This document shows, one piece after another, positions 1 through 6,757 of a DNA stretch of 12,638 nt. This DNA comes from JADLGJ01 sp031423615. Lineage in GTDB: Bacteria > Omnitrophota > Gorgyraeia > Zapsychrales > JANLHA01. The position numbers and the translations under genes were made by a program. Every line of letters begins with the position of its first letter. Within the stretch, counting starts at the first letter, position 1. The notes below the pieces were generated by a model, which worked only from the letters and a program-made list of their open reading frames with translations, ran no database searches and was not told where the DNA came from. The stretch spans positions 1 to 12,638 of the forward strand of contig JANPFV010000009.1 of assembly GCA_031423615.1 (NCBI GenBank), written 5' to 3'.

Positions 1-542
1 ATCCACTGGTCGGCTTTGGCAGGTTCGCTACATGGATCGAGGGCACCCTCAATCGCGCGCCGGCATCGCGCCGTTCGCGCCTTGGCGGCAGCCTCGCCCT
101 GATTCTCGCGGTGATACCCGCGACGGTACTGGCGGTATGGCTAACTTCGAACCATTTCACGCCGCCGCCCGTCTGGGGCGTGCACGCGCTGGCGCTGTAT
201 GCAGCGCTTGGGGCGAGGAGCCTGCGGGACCATCTCGCGCCGATCGCCGCAGCGCTTGAACAGCAGCGGCTGGGTGAAGCACGCATACTGACAGCGCGTA
301 TCGTGACGCGCGACACCGCCGCACTGGACCAGGCAGGCGTTGCACGCGCGGCAGTCGAATCAGCCCTGGAAAACGGCAATGATGCGGTGTTCGGCACGCT
401 GTTCTGGTTCATCCTGCTTGGTGCGCCAGGAGCGGTGCTGTTCCGGCTTGCCAATACTCTGGATGCCATGTGGGGTTACCGCAACGCACGCTTTAATTAC
501 TTTGGATGGGCTGCGGCGCGCTTTGACGATCTGCTCAATCTG
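1..542 (+). CDS. cbiB: CbiB/CobD adenosylcobinamide-phosphate synthase, fragment (both ends missing)
   Basis: The frame is open from base 3 and begins with the N-terminal family motif PLVGFGRFATWIE (normally preceded by H), so only a few dozen residues are missing upstream. It continues through a hydrophobic stretch, the TARIVTRDTAALD segment, RAAVESALENGNDAVF, and NTLDAMWGYRNARF...FGWAAARFDDLLN, all hallmarks of CbiB/CobD, the integral membrane enzyme that attaches the aminopropanol arm during cobalamin synthesis. The family is usually about 300 residues; here homology stops after roughly 180 residues at DDLLN. The frame then runs a few unrelated codons to a stop at 564-566. Base composition is clearly GC-richer than everything downstream, and the sequence resembles beta/gammaproteobacterial versions. 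I infer that this segment was joined to an unrelated genome (probable assembly chimera). Family identification is strong; its membership of this genome is doubtful. Confidence 0.85.
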
Positions 543-1144
543 GAATGCTATATCTTCTGGCATTGAAATTAGGAAGCGTTTACGGAACTCTCTCCAAAGG
601 TGAGCAAGTATCATTTCTTAGCGAACTCAAACTTGTTCCGGAACATCTGCGAGAGATTTTAAAAAACAAGACTTTGATTGCGAGAATCGCTAAGCCTTAT
701 TCCCGTTTTGGATGTTTTCTTTTTTTAGGCCGCAATATCAATTATCCGTCGGCATTGGAAGGCGCTTTGAAGCTCAAAGAAGTTTCGTATATTCCCGCTG
801 AAGGTTATGCCGCCGGAGAAATGAAGCACGGACCGATCGCTTTGATTGATGAATACCGCGCTGTGGTCTGCATCGCTTTGCAATCGAAAATTTATGAAAA
901 GATGATTTCCAATATGCAGGAGATCCGCGCGCGCCGCGGCAAGATTATCGCCATTGCGACGGAAGGTGATGAGGGAATCCGTTCGCATGCCAACCATGTG
1001 ATTTATGTTCCCAAAACGCACGAACTTTTGACCCCGTTGTTAGCGGCCTTGCCGCTGCAGCTTCTGGCTTATTATGTTGCCGTGCATTTGAAATGCGACG
1101 TGGATCAGCCTCGCAATTTGGCAAAATCCGTCACGGTGGAATAG
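536..1144 (+). CDS. glmS: Glutamine--fructose-6-phosphate aminotransferase (isomerizing), C-terminal part only
   Basis: GlmS makes glucosamine-6-phosphate from fructose-6-phosphate and glutamine, the first step towards UDP-GlcNAc for peptidoglycan. Only the end of the first SIS domain and the whole second SIS (isomerase) domain are present, about 200 of the usual ~600 residues. Counting from the ATG at 545, I see FLFLGRNINYPSALEGALKLKE (58-79), AEGYAAGEMKHGP (85-97), and the C-terminal DVDQPRNLAKSVTVE. The sugar-isomerase residues E79, H95 and K194 correspond to E488, H504 and K603 of E. coli GlmS. The ATG at 545 is internal: residues just upstream (caa at 536-538) still fit the conserved Gln before this helix, and homology is lost further upstream where the cbiB fragment takes over. 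The N-terminal glutaminase domain is missing because of the junction, not because of a natural start. The stop is 19 bases before rsmI. Confidence 0.93.
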   Translation, partial: QSGMLYLLALKLGSVYGTLSKGEQVSFLSELKLVPEHLREILKNKTLIARIAKPYSRFGCFLFLGRNINYPSALEGALKLKEVSYIPAEGYAAGEMKHGPIALIDEYRAVVCIALQSKIYEKMISNMQEIRARRGKIIAIATEGDEGIRSHANHVIYVPKTHELLTPLLAALPLQLLAYYVAVHLKCDVDQPRNLAKSVTVE

Positions 1145-1163
1145 CCCGTAACCATTTCCCATA

Positions 1164-1832
1164 ATGCTCTATATTGTTTCAACTCCCATAGGCAATTTGC
1201 AAGACATCACGCTGCGCGCGCTCGATGTTTTAAAAACGGTTGATCTTATTGCTGCGGAAGACACCCGTCATACCAAGAACTTATTGGCACATTTTCAAAT
1301 TCATACTCCCTTAACAAGTTACTTTGAACATAATGAATTAAGAAAAAGTGAATATATCGTCGGGCTTTTGCAAGAAGGCAAGAATATCGCTCTGGTCACT
1401 GACGCAGGAACGCCGGGAATCAGTGACCCGGGCTATCGGCTCATCCAACAGGCTCACGAAAATAAAATTTCCATGACCGTTATTCCGGGACCGTGTGCCC
1501 TCATTGCGGCTTTGTCATTAGCGGCATTACCCATGGACAGTTTTATATTCGCCGGATTTTTGCCGGTAAAATCCATAGGGCGAAAAAAGAAATTAACAGA
1601 ATTCAAAAAAGAAACCCGTACGGTTGTCTTTTACGAATCCCCCCACCGAATTTTGAAAACGCTTCAAGATATGGCTGAGGTTTTGGGAGATTGGGATGTT
1701 GTGGTTGCCCGGGAGATCACGAAGAAATTTGAAGAAGTCCGGCGAGGAAAAGCGCAAGAGATCCTCGATCATTTTCATAAAACCGCACCCAAAGGCGAGT
1801 TTGTTGTCGTTTTGCATCCCCATCAGTCTTAA
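1164..1832 (+). CDS. rsmI: 16S rRNA (cytidine1402-2'-O)-methyltransferase RsmI
   Basis: RsmI uses S-adenosylmethionine to 2'-O-methylate C1402 in the decoding centre of 16S rRNA; it belongs to the tetrapyrrole-methylase fold. Motifs in order: STPIGNLQDITLRAL (6-20), AEDTRHTKNLL (31-41), ALVTDAGTPGISDPGYRLI (76-94), VIPGPCALIAAL (106-117), GFLP (131-134), FYESPHRIL (156-164), VAREITKKFEEV (181-192) and KGEFVVVL (210-217). At 222 residues it lacks the small C-terminal extension found in the ~280-residue E. coli type, and ends soon after the GEFVV strand; short versions are common and I see no sign of damage. The usual PGPSA reads PGPCA. No clear Shine-Dalgarno site precedes the ATG, so translation may depend on glmS, which ends 19 bases upstream. 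Confidence 0.95.
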   Translation: MLYIVSTPIGNLQDITLRALDVLKTVDLIAAEDTRHTKNLLAHFQIHTPLTSYFEHNELRKSEYIVGLLQEGKNIALVTDAGTPGISDPGYRLIQQAHENKISMTVIPGPCALIAALSLAALPMDSFIFAGFLPVKSIGRKKKLTEFKKETRTVVFYESPHRILKTLQDMAEVLGDWDVVVAREITKKFEEVRRGKAQEILDHFHKTAPKGEFVVVLHPHQS

Positions 1833-1859
1833 ACGTGGAAGTTCGGTGTAAAATCAAGG

Positions 1860-1887
1860 AAAAGTAGGGACAGACCCTACTTTTATT
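1860..1887 (+). terminator. Perfect hairpin with short T-run after rsmI
   Basis: A perfect 10-bp inverted repeat, aaaagtaggg (1860-1869) and ccctactttt (1875-1884), encloses the 5-base loop acaga and is followed by att. This would serve as an intrinsic terminator for glmS-rsmI. Because the arms carry A-runs upstream and T-runs downstream it could act in both directions. The compact GTAGGG-ACAGA-CCCTAC core also looks like dispersed REP-type hairpins, which cannot be decided from one copy. Confidence 0.6.
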
Positions 1888-1984
1888 ATGATGGCTTGGA
1901 AAACGGTGTGCACGCGTTTGTGTCTCCGCCACGGACGACGTATCATAAATAGTTTTATTGTATGCACCGTGTGTTTCATCGTTC

Positions 1985-2014
1985 TTGACATATTCGATAT
2001 GGCTATGGTATAGT
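1985..2014 (+). promoter_or_regulatory. Sigma-70-type promoter of the pyrR operon
   Basis: A perfect -35 TTGACA (1985-1990) is followed by an 18-base spacer and a -10 TATAGT (2009-2014). The predicted start of transcription near 2021 lies about 10 bases before the PyrR-binding element, the expected position for a short pyrimidine-regulated leader. No gene is visible between rsmI and this promoter. Confidence 0.7.
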
Positions 2015-2029
2015 TTTGCCAGTGATTAA

Positions 2030-2060
2030 CCTTTAATTCGGCCCTGTGAGGTCGGCAAGG
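2030..2060 (+). promoter_or_regulatory. PyrR-binding RNA element (PyrR box)
   Basis: The RNA segment carries the core ccctgtgagg, matching the CCNGNGAGG-type loop of known PyrR-binding hairpins. It is framed as those elements are: a lower stem cctt (2030-2033) pairing with aagg (2057-2060), an internal loop, an upper stem cggcc/ggtcg (2039-2043 with 2050-2054), and a CUGUGA loop. Its position directly upstream of a pyrR gene supports the call. The 3' arm aagg is also the Shine-Dalgarno sequence of the ORF starting at 2067, so formation of this hairpin, stabilised by PyrR with UMP, should hide that ribosome binding site, as proposed for mycobacterial PyrR loops. Confidence 0.82.
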
Positions 2061-2066
2061 AAAAAC

Positions 2067-2207
2067 ATGAAATCCAAAAAATGCAGAATTCGCGAAGCTG
2101 TTATCCCGTCTTATCTAGAGGACGGGTTTTTGGTTTGTGGCCCTGCTGAGATTTCGGCGGGGCTTTGCTATGTCTTCACGTCAATATCAAAGGCAGGACT
2201 GTTGTGA
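2067..2207 (+). CDS. Putative 46-aa leader peptide of the pyrR operon
   Basis: An ATG at 2067 sits 5 bases after the Shine-Dalgarno-like aagga (2057-2061) and opens a 46-codon frame ending at TGA 2205-2207. The peptide starts with the basic segment MKSKKCRIRE and continues with EDGFLVCGPAEISAGLCYVF; it matches no family I recognise. Two points argue that it is translated. Its stop overlaps the preferred pyrR start in the four-base arrangement GTGA (2204-2207), typical of translational coupling. Its ribosome site is also built into the PyrR box. The coding frame runs through the terminator at 2105-2131, so ribosomes on it would prevent that hairpin from folding. I infer a regulatory role for the act of translation rather than for the peptide. 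A chance open frame of this length remains possible. Confidence 0.5.
   Translation: MKSKKCRIREAVIPSYLEDGFLVCGPAEISAGLCYVFTSISKAGLL
2105..2131 (+). terminator. Intrinsic terminator (attenuator) in the pyrR leader
   Basis: The stem cccgtc (2105-2110) and gacggg (2121-2126), extendable by a G-U and an A-U pair towards a short loop, is followed directly by five Ts (2127-2131). Lying between a PyrR box and pyrR, it is best read as the transcription attenuator. I found no convincing separate antiterminator hairpin that pairs across both elements; the stretch 2067-2104 is A-rich and weakly structured. Confidence 0.75.
2140..2166 (+). other. Second leader hairpin upstream of pyrR
   Basis: gccctgctg (2140-2148) pairs with cggcggggc (2155-2163) over 9 positions, including G-U pairs, with a six-base loop, followed by only three Ts. 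It could be a weak back-up terminator, or a structure that keeps the region before the pyrR start closed unless ribosomes arrive from the leader ORF, which reads through it. Confidence 0.5.
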
Positions 2208-2752
2208 CCCCTCAAGGAAAAATTTTGGACCAGGAAAATATCCGCCGCGCCATGATGCGTATTGCGCATGAAATTGTTGAAAAGAACAAAGGAGTTGATG
2301 GTCTGTGTCTCATCGGTATTCGCACCCGGGGAGCGTTTCTGGCGGAGAGACTCAGCGCGTGCATTAAAACGATTGAAGGCAAGGCCGTTTCTGTGGGCAT
2401 ACTCGATATTACCCTTTATCGTGATGACTTAAGTCTTGTGGCGCAGCAGCCGGTGGTCCATGAGACCTTGATTGATTTTGATCTTGCGGGCAAAAAGATT
2501 ATTTTGGTAGACGATGTTCTTTACACGGGACGAACCATCCGCGCGGCTTTGGATGCGCTGATCGATCTTGGCCGTCCCGCCAGCATTCAGCTTGCGGTGT
2601 TGATTGACCGCGGTCATCGTGAGCTTCCCATTCGGGCCGATTACGTTGGTAAAAATATTCCCACGTCGATTGATGAGAATGTCAAAGTGATTCTCAACGA
2701 AAGCGACAGTAAGGACGATGAAGTGGTTGTGATTAAAAAGGCTGCTGTTTAA
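2204..2752 (+). CDS. pyrR: Bifunctional pyrimidine operon regulator / uracil phosphoribosyltransferase PyrR
   Basis: PyrR binds pyr leader RNA in a UMP-dependent way and often has uracil phosphoribosyltransferase activity. The 182-residue product aligns along its whole length with Bacillus PyrR: ILDQENIRRAMMRIAHEI (7-24), GIRTRGAFLAERL (38-50), DITLYRDDLS (68-77), the PRPP-binding loop VDDVLYTGRTIRAALDAL (102-119), and the RNA-binding/active-site stretch DRGHRELPIRADYVGKNIPTS (135-155). I chose GTG 2204 because it gives the normal family N-terminus (VTPQGKILDQ against MNQKAVILDE), has aggcagg 6 bases upstream, and overlaps the leader ORF stop as GTGA. A TTG at 2165 would add 13 unrelated residues. 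The stop overlaps the pyrB start by one base (TAATG), so the genes are probably coupled. All residues expected of a functional RNA-binding PyrR appear retained. Confidence 0.96.
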   Translation: MTPQGKILDQENIRRAMMRIAHEIVEKNKGVDGLCLIGIRTRGAFLAERLSACIKTIEGKAVSVGILDITLYRDDLSLVAQQPVVHETLIDFDLAGKKIILVDDVLYTGRTIRAALDALIDLGRPASIQLAVLIDRGHRELPIRADYVGKNIPTSIDENVKVILNESDSKDDEVVVIKKAAV

Positions 2753-3687
2753 TGGAATGGAAAAAACGAGATTTATTAGATTTGCAAAGTCTTGATAAAG
2801 AAGAAATCGAATTGATTTTGGAAACGGCCAAATCCTTTCGTCAGGTTTCCACGCGCGATGTAAAAAAAGTTCCGGCCTTGCGAGGGAAAACCGTGGCCCT
2901 TCTTTTTTATGAACCATCGACGAGAACGCGGGTTTCTTTTGAATTGGCGGCCAAACGTTTGTCGGCTGACGTGGTCAATATTGCTTCGAGTTCAAGCTCT
3001 TCGGCCAAAGGGGAATCCATTCTGGATACCGCCCTGAATCTGGAGGCGATGAATGTGGATATGATTGTGGTCCGACATTACTCTTCCGGCGTTCCCAATG
3101 TTCTCTCTCAGAATTTGAAAGCCGCCATCATCAATGCCGGGGATGGGTCTCGCGAACATCCCACGCAAGGGCTTTTAGACATTTTTACCGTGCAGGAAAA
3201 GTTAGGGAACGTCAAAGGCCGCAACATTACCATCGTCGGAGATGTCCTGCACTCCCGGGTGGCGCGGTCTAATATTTGGGGATTTAAAAAACTTGGCGCT
3301 AATGTGACGGTCTGCGGCCCCGCAACACTTTTGCCGCGGGCGATTAAAGAATTTGGTGTGGAAGTCAGTTATGATCTGGAAAGTTCCATGAAAAAAAGCG
3401 ACTGCGTCATTGTCCTTCGCTTGCAAAAAGAACGCCAGCAAGAAGTTTTTTTGCCATCCTTGCGCGAATATGCCAAATTATTTGGGGTCAGCCAAAGTAA
3501 GTTAGAAAAAGCCAGCAAAGATCTTTTGATTATGCATCCGGGGCCTACGAATCGGGGTGTGGAAATTGGTGCCGATGTTGCCGACGGGCGTCAGAGTGTT
3601 ATCTTAGAGCAGGTGACCAATGGGCTGGCCATACGGATGGCGGTTTTGTATTTACTTCTGGGTACTAAAGAACCATCGACAGCATAA
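2752..3687 (+). CDS. pyrB: Aspartate carbamoyltransferase catalytic subunit
   Basis: PyrB condenses carbamoyl phosphate with aspartate to N-carbamoylaspartate, the committed step of pyrimidine synthesis in the cytosol. The 311-residue length is normal. Seen motifs: the carbamoyl-phosphate loop FYEPSTRTRVSFELA (52-66), the SSSSAKGES loop with K86 (from the neighbouring subunit of the trimer), the phosphate/aspartate residues R108-H109, HPTQGLLDIFT (136-146), GDVLHSRVARSN (163-174), the aspartate-binding VLRLQKER (221-228) and HPGPTNRGVEI (262-272). No pyrI regulatory subunit is nearby, consistent with control by PyrR at the RNA level. The ATG overlaps the pyrR stop by one base, and pyrC follows after 9 bases, so this is the middle of a pyrR-pyrB-pyrC operon. 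Confidence 0.97.
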   Translation: MEWKKRDLLDLQSLDKEEIELILETAKSFRQVSTRDVKKVPALRGKTVALLFYEPSTRTRVSFELAAKRLSADVVNIASSSSSSAKGESILDTALNLEAMNVDMIVVRHYSSGVPNVLSQNLKAAIINAGDGSREHPTQGLLDIFTVQEKLGNVKGRNITIVGDVLHSRVARSNIWGFKKLGANVTVCGPATLLPRAIKEFGVEVSYDLESSMKKSDCVIVLRLQKERQQEVFLPSLREYAKLFGVSQSKLEKASKDLLIMHPGPTNRGVEIGADVADGRQSVILEQVTNGLAIRMAVLYLLLGTKEPSTA

Positions 3688-3696
3688 GGAAGGGAC

Positions 3697-4974
3697 ATGA
3701 CACTTTTAATTAAAAACGCCATGATCGTTAATGCGGACAAAAGATATTTACAGCCGCAGGATATTCTTCTGGAGAAGGGAAAAATTTCAAAGATCGCTGC
3801 GTCTATCGCGGTTGAGAATTGCAAGGCCGTTGATGCGGCGGGCAAATTGGTTTTTCCGGGATTGATTGATTTGCATGTTCACCTGCGTCAGCCCGGGAGA
3901 GAAGACAAAGAAACAGTTGAGACAGGAACGCGGTCCGCGGCCAAAGGCGGATTTACGTCTGTCTTTTGTATGCCCAATACCACACCGGTCATTGATAATG
4001 CCATGGTGGTTGAAGCCATCATTAATGAGGCCCGGCGGGTGGGCTTGGTTAATGTTTATCCCGTCGGTGCGATCACCCGTGGACAAATGGGAAAAGAATT
4101 GACGGACATGGCGGAGTTAAAACAGGCGGGATGTAAGGCGCTCTCTGATGATGGAAAGTGCGTTGAAAATTCGCAGGTCATGCGCTTGGCTTTGGAATAT
4201 TCCAAAATGATTGATCTGCTTTTGATTCAGCATTGCCAGGACCATTCTTTGACCGCAGGCGGGGTCATGAATGAAGGTTATCATTCCATGATATTGGGGT
4301 TGAAGGGAGACCCCGGGATTGCCGAAACCGTCATTGTGGCGCGGGACATTGAATTGGCGCATTATTTAAAAACCAAGGTCCACTTGGCGCACATGAGTTT
4401 GAAACGTTCCGTTGAATTGATCCGTTTCGCCAAATCGCAGGGTATTTTGGTGACTGCGGAAGCGTGCCCGCACCATTTTACCTTGACCGACGAGGCTGTG
4501 AAAGGTTTTGATACGTTCACAAAGGTCAACCCGCCCTTGCGTTCGCCGGAAGACGTCGCAGCGATCCGGGAAGGTTTGCAAGACGGTACCATTGATTGCA
4601 TCGTGACTGACCACGCTCCGCATACGAAAGAAGATAAGGAGACGGGTTTTGATAATGCTCCCTTTGGAATGATTGGCCTGGAAACGTCGGTGGGTTTAAC
4701 CATGACGGAACTGGTGCACAAGAAAGTTTTGACATTGGAACAAATGGCGGATCGCATGTCAACGGCGCCGGCTCGGGTCGGTGGTTTGGAATCCAAGGGG
4801 AAGATATCCCAAGGTTTGGATGCGGATATTACCATTATCGATCCCAATAAAGAATGGGAAGTGCGGGTGGAAGATTTTTGGTCGAAGTCTAAGAACTCTC
4901 CTTTTGTTGGGCGTAAGCTCAAAGGCCGGGTCGAAACAACGATCTGCGGCGGCCGAATAACCTACCAGGTGTAA
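3697..4974 (+). CDS. pyrC: Dihydroorotase, type I (PyrC)
   Basis: Dihydroorotase cyclises N-carbamoylaspartate to dihydroorotate with a zinc centre. The 425-residue length and motif spacing are of the long type I (Bacillus/Aquifex-like) class: DLHVHLRQPGRED with the HxH pair H60/H62 (58-70), GGFTSVFCMPNTTP (84-97), the metal-bridging aspartate in LSDDGKCV (149-156), IQHC with H179, VHLAHMS with H232, and the catalytic TDHAPHT with D305 (304-310). Since all metal ligands are present this should be an active enzyme, not an inactive PyrC' partner of PyrB. A strong Shine-Dalgarno sequence, aaggaaggg, precedes the ATG. It is the last gene of the pyrR-led cluster; the following spacer carries a promoter for tRNA-Arg and no evident terminator. 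Confidence 0.96.
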   Translation: MTLLIKNAMIVNADKRYLQPQDILLEKGKISKIAASIAVENCKAVDAAGKLVFPGLIDLHVHLRQPGREDKETVETGTRSAAKGGFTSVFCMPNTTPVIDNAMVVEAIINEARRVGLVNVYPVGAITRGQMGKELTDMAELKQAGCKALSDDGKCVENSQVMRLALEYSKMIDLLLIQHCQDHSLTAGGVMNEGYHSMILGLKGDPGIAETVIVARDIELAHYLKTKVHLAHMSLKRSVELIRFAKSQGILVTAEACPHHFTLTDEAVKGFDTFTKVNPPLRSPEDVAAIREGLQDGTIDCIVTDHAPHTKEDKETGFDNAPFGMIGLETSVGLTMTELVHKKVLTLEQMADRMSTAPARVGGLESKGKISQGLDADITIIDPNKEWEVRVEDFWSKSKNSPFVGRKLKGRVETTICGGRITYQV

Positions 4975-4980
4975 TTTTTG

Positions 4981-5009
4981 TTTTCAAAATTTTGTTTTTG
5001 TACTATAAT
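4981..5009 (+). promoter_or_regulatory. Promoter of tRNA-Arg
   Basis: A consensus -10 TATAAT lies at 5004-5009, with a weak -35 TTTTCA (4981-4986) 17 bases upstream in a T-rich stretch. The predicted start near 5016 leaves a short 5' leader before the tRNA at 5042. Confidence 0.6.
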
Positions 5010-5041
5010 CGGACTTTCTATTCGTCTTTCATGGAATTTAA

Positions 5042-5113
5042 GGGCCCATAGCTTAATGGATAGAGTATAGGATTCCGGTTCCTGTGGTATCGGTTCAACT
5101 CCGATTGGGCCCT
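5042..5113 (+). tRNA. tRNA-Arg (anticodon CCG)
   Basis: Full cloverleaf. The acceptor gggccca (5042-5048) pairs with tgggccc (5106-5112), the D arm is gctt...gagt, the anticodon stem tagga/tcctg holds the loop ttccggt, and the T arm is atcgg-ttcaact-ccgat. Anticodon CCG at 5075-5077 reads the arginine codon CGG. The discriminator is T (5113). CCA is not encoded (ttt follows), so it must be added enzymatically. Confidence 0.93.
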
Positions 5114-5135
5114 TTAAAAATATTGGATATTGTGG

Positions 5136-5154
5136 AGTGGATTATCCACTGTTT
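5136..5154 (+). terminator. Weak hairpin after tRNA-Arg
   Basis: agtgga (5136-5141) and tccact (5145-5150) form a 6-bp stem over a three-base loop, followed by gtttt. It may end the tRNA-Arg transcript before mutM. The T-run is short and the call is tentative. The same agtggata motif recurs at 5215-5222, close to the mutM start. Confidence 0.3.
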
Positions 5155-5235
5155 TGTCTAAAGTATTCATATTTGTGTTTGCTTTACCCATTTATTATTT
5201 ATAAATTGCGATTTAGTGGATAGTTAAATATCGAT

Positions 5236-6054
5236 ATGCCCGAACTTCCTGAAGTTGAAACCATTGTCCGCGATTTGCGTAAGAAAATTTGTGGTTTAGA
5301 CATTGTAAGCTTGAAAATTCACGACGGGCGAGTGGTCCGTCAATCTACGGAAAAGGAATTTTCCCGTAAGCTCATAGGCCAAGAGATCAAAAATATTTCC
5401 CGTCGCGGTAAAGCTATCATTATTGAGTTGACTGAGGCCAAAAGTTATTTCGTTGTTCAGTTGATGATGACCGGACAATTGATTTTTTCACTCGACGAAA
5501 ACCCCCAGCGGGACACAAAAGTCACTTTCCATCTTTCCAATAAAACCTGTTTACACTATAATGACTACCGCACATTCGGTCGTTTGTTGGTTGTGACCAA
5601 TATCGACGAGATGCCATATTTCAAAACCTTGGGGCCCGAACCTTTAGAAAAACATTTTACGGTTACCTGGCTGGTCCAAGAATTGCAGAAAAAGAGAACA
5701 GCGATCAAGCCGCTTCTTTTGAACCATGGCTTTGTCGCAGGAATCGGGAATATTTATGCGTCGGAAATTCTTTTTGCTTCCCGGATTGATCCCCGGCGTC
5801 CGGCCCTGACTTTGCGCAAAGAAGAAATCTATTTGCTGCATCGGGAGACCCGAAAAGTTTTACGGGAGGCAATCCGTTTTCGCGGGACGTCTATGAATAC
5901 TTATCGTGATGCCAAAGGGGAAAAAGGCAACTTCCTCAATAGGATCAAGGTCTACGGGCGGGAGAATGAAGAATGTTTCTCCTGTCGGGCCCTCCTGGTT
6001 AAGGATTTTCAATCCGGGCGCAGTACATTTTATTGTCCCGAATGCCAAAAATGA
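5236..6054 (+). CDS. mutM: Formamidopyrimidine-DNA glycosylase (Fpg/MutM)
   Basis: Fpg is a bifunctional glycosylase/AP lyase that removes 8-oxoguanine and ring-opened purines from DNA. The 272-residue product has every diagnostic element: N-terminal MPELPEVETI with the catalytic Pro2 and Glu3, the SRRGKAIIIEL hairpin with Lys59, the damage-intercalating MMTG (77-80), the helix-two-turn-helix GFVAGIGNIYASEIL (165-179) with Asn172, and the C-terminal zinc finger C247-x2-C250...C267-x2-C270 containing GRSTFYCPECQ with Arg262. The ATG gives the obligatory Pro at position 2, which fixes the start although no good Shine-Dalgarno site precedes it. It is followed 10 bases later by a membrane methyltransferase gene. 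Nothing is missing for activity. Confidence 0.97.
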   Translation: MPELPEVETIVRDLRKKICGLDIVSLKIHDGRVVRQSTEKEFSRKLIGQEIKNISRRGKAIIIELTEAKSYFVVQLMMTGQLIFSLDENPQRDTKVTFHLSNKTCLHYNDYRTFGRLLVVTNIDEMPYFKTLGPEPLEKHFTVTWLVQELQKKRTAIKPLLLNHGFVAGIGNIYASEILFASRIDPRRPALTLRKEEIYLLHRETRKVLREAIRFRGTSMNTYRDAKGEKGNFLNRIKVYGRENEECFSCRALLVKDFQSGRSTFYCPECQK

Positions 6055-6064
6055 AAGTTATTTT

Positions 6065-6757
6065 ATGAAACCAAGATTGAAAATGGACGGTTTTTTACTG
6101 GCGCTGTTGATCATTTCTTCTTTGAGCATATATTTTTTCCCCTCTCTTTTTATTTTTCACCGTCAAACGGACAATGCTTTTGATTTTCTAGGAATGCTGA
6201 TGATTCTTAAAGGATCTTTTATCCGCATGTCCGCCCGCGGACATAAGGTCGCTCGTTCGCCGCAAGGATGGGGATTGGCCGAGGATGGATTGTACGCTTA
6301 TACGCGCAACCCGATGTATTTGGGAACATTTTTAATTGGATCCGGTTTTACTTTCATTTTCTGGCCGTGGTGGGCGGAGGTGATTTTTGCGGGACTTTTT
6401 TATTTGCGTTTTAATCCTCTGGTTCTTTCCGAGGAGAAACATTTGAAAAAGATATTTGGTCAGCCTTATGAAAAATATTGCCAGCGCGCTCCGCGCTTCT
6501 TTCCCTCCTTTAAAAAAATTATGGGCATGGATCATCGTGTGGAATGTCCTTGGAATGAGCTTTGGGCCACCAAGGAAAGACGGATCATCTGGATCCTGCC
6601 CTCAGTTGCCTTCTTCTTGGAAATGGTACAGGAAATATGGTTCTACCGGCAAGCTCCGACTTTTCATACTTTTTTACCTTTTCTTTTGGCCATGGCCCTA
6701 GTCGGTTTTGTCATCCTTTATGAATATTTTCTGAAATATGGAAAAAATCCAAAATAA
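6065..6757 (+). CDS. PEMT/isoprenylcysteine-methyltransferase-like membrane protein
   Basis: The 230-residue protein has hydrophobic segments near residues 8-31, 40-52, 87-120, 172-190 and 200-222. Between them lies the signature of the phospholipid/isoprenylcysteine methyltransferase superfamily: GLYAYTRNPMYLGTFLIGSGF (75-95) followed by LSEEKHLKKIFGQPYEKYCQRAPRFFP (121-147). Family members use S-adenosylmethionine to methylate membrane or lipophilic substrates; the substrate here cannot be told. The region from 150 onward, with two further predicted membrane segments, extends beyond the usual core. The frame is open upstream into mutM, but the ATG at 6065, 10 bases after the mutM stop, is the sensible start. 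Its 3' end overlaps the first 20 bases of pyrK, so it is probably co-transcribed with mutM and pyrKDF. No functional link to pyrimidines is evident. Confidence 0.8.
   Translation: MKPRLKMDGFLLALLIISSLSIYFFPSLFIFHRQTDNAFDFLGMLMILKGSFIRMSARGHKVARSPQGWGLAEDGLYAYTRNPMYLGTFLIGSGFTFIFWPWWAEVIFAGLFYLRFNPLVLSEEKHLKKIFGQPYEKYCQRAPRFFPSFKKIMGMDHRVECPWNELWATKERRIIWILPSVAFFLEMVQEIWFYRQAPTFHTFLPFLLAMALVGFVILYEYFLKYGKNPK

Noticed and set aside
111..566. GTG at 111 as the start of the CbiB protein
   Set aside because: The conserved PLVGFG motif is encoded in the same frame upstream from base 3, so the gene enters the window already open.
2165..2203. TTG start giving PyrR 13 extra N-terminal residues
   Set aside because: The extra residues do not match the family, and the GTG at 2204 gives the expected N-terminus, a ribosome site and the GTGA overlap.
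4362..4922. 186-codon minus-strand frame inside pyrC
   Set aside because: It lies antisense to a strongly conserved enzyme, has no recognisable domain and no promoter or ribosome site; the same applies to the other antisense frames inside pyrB, pyrF, mutM and pilT.
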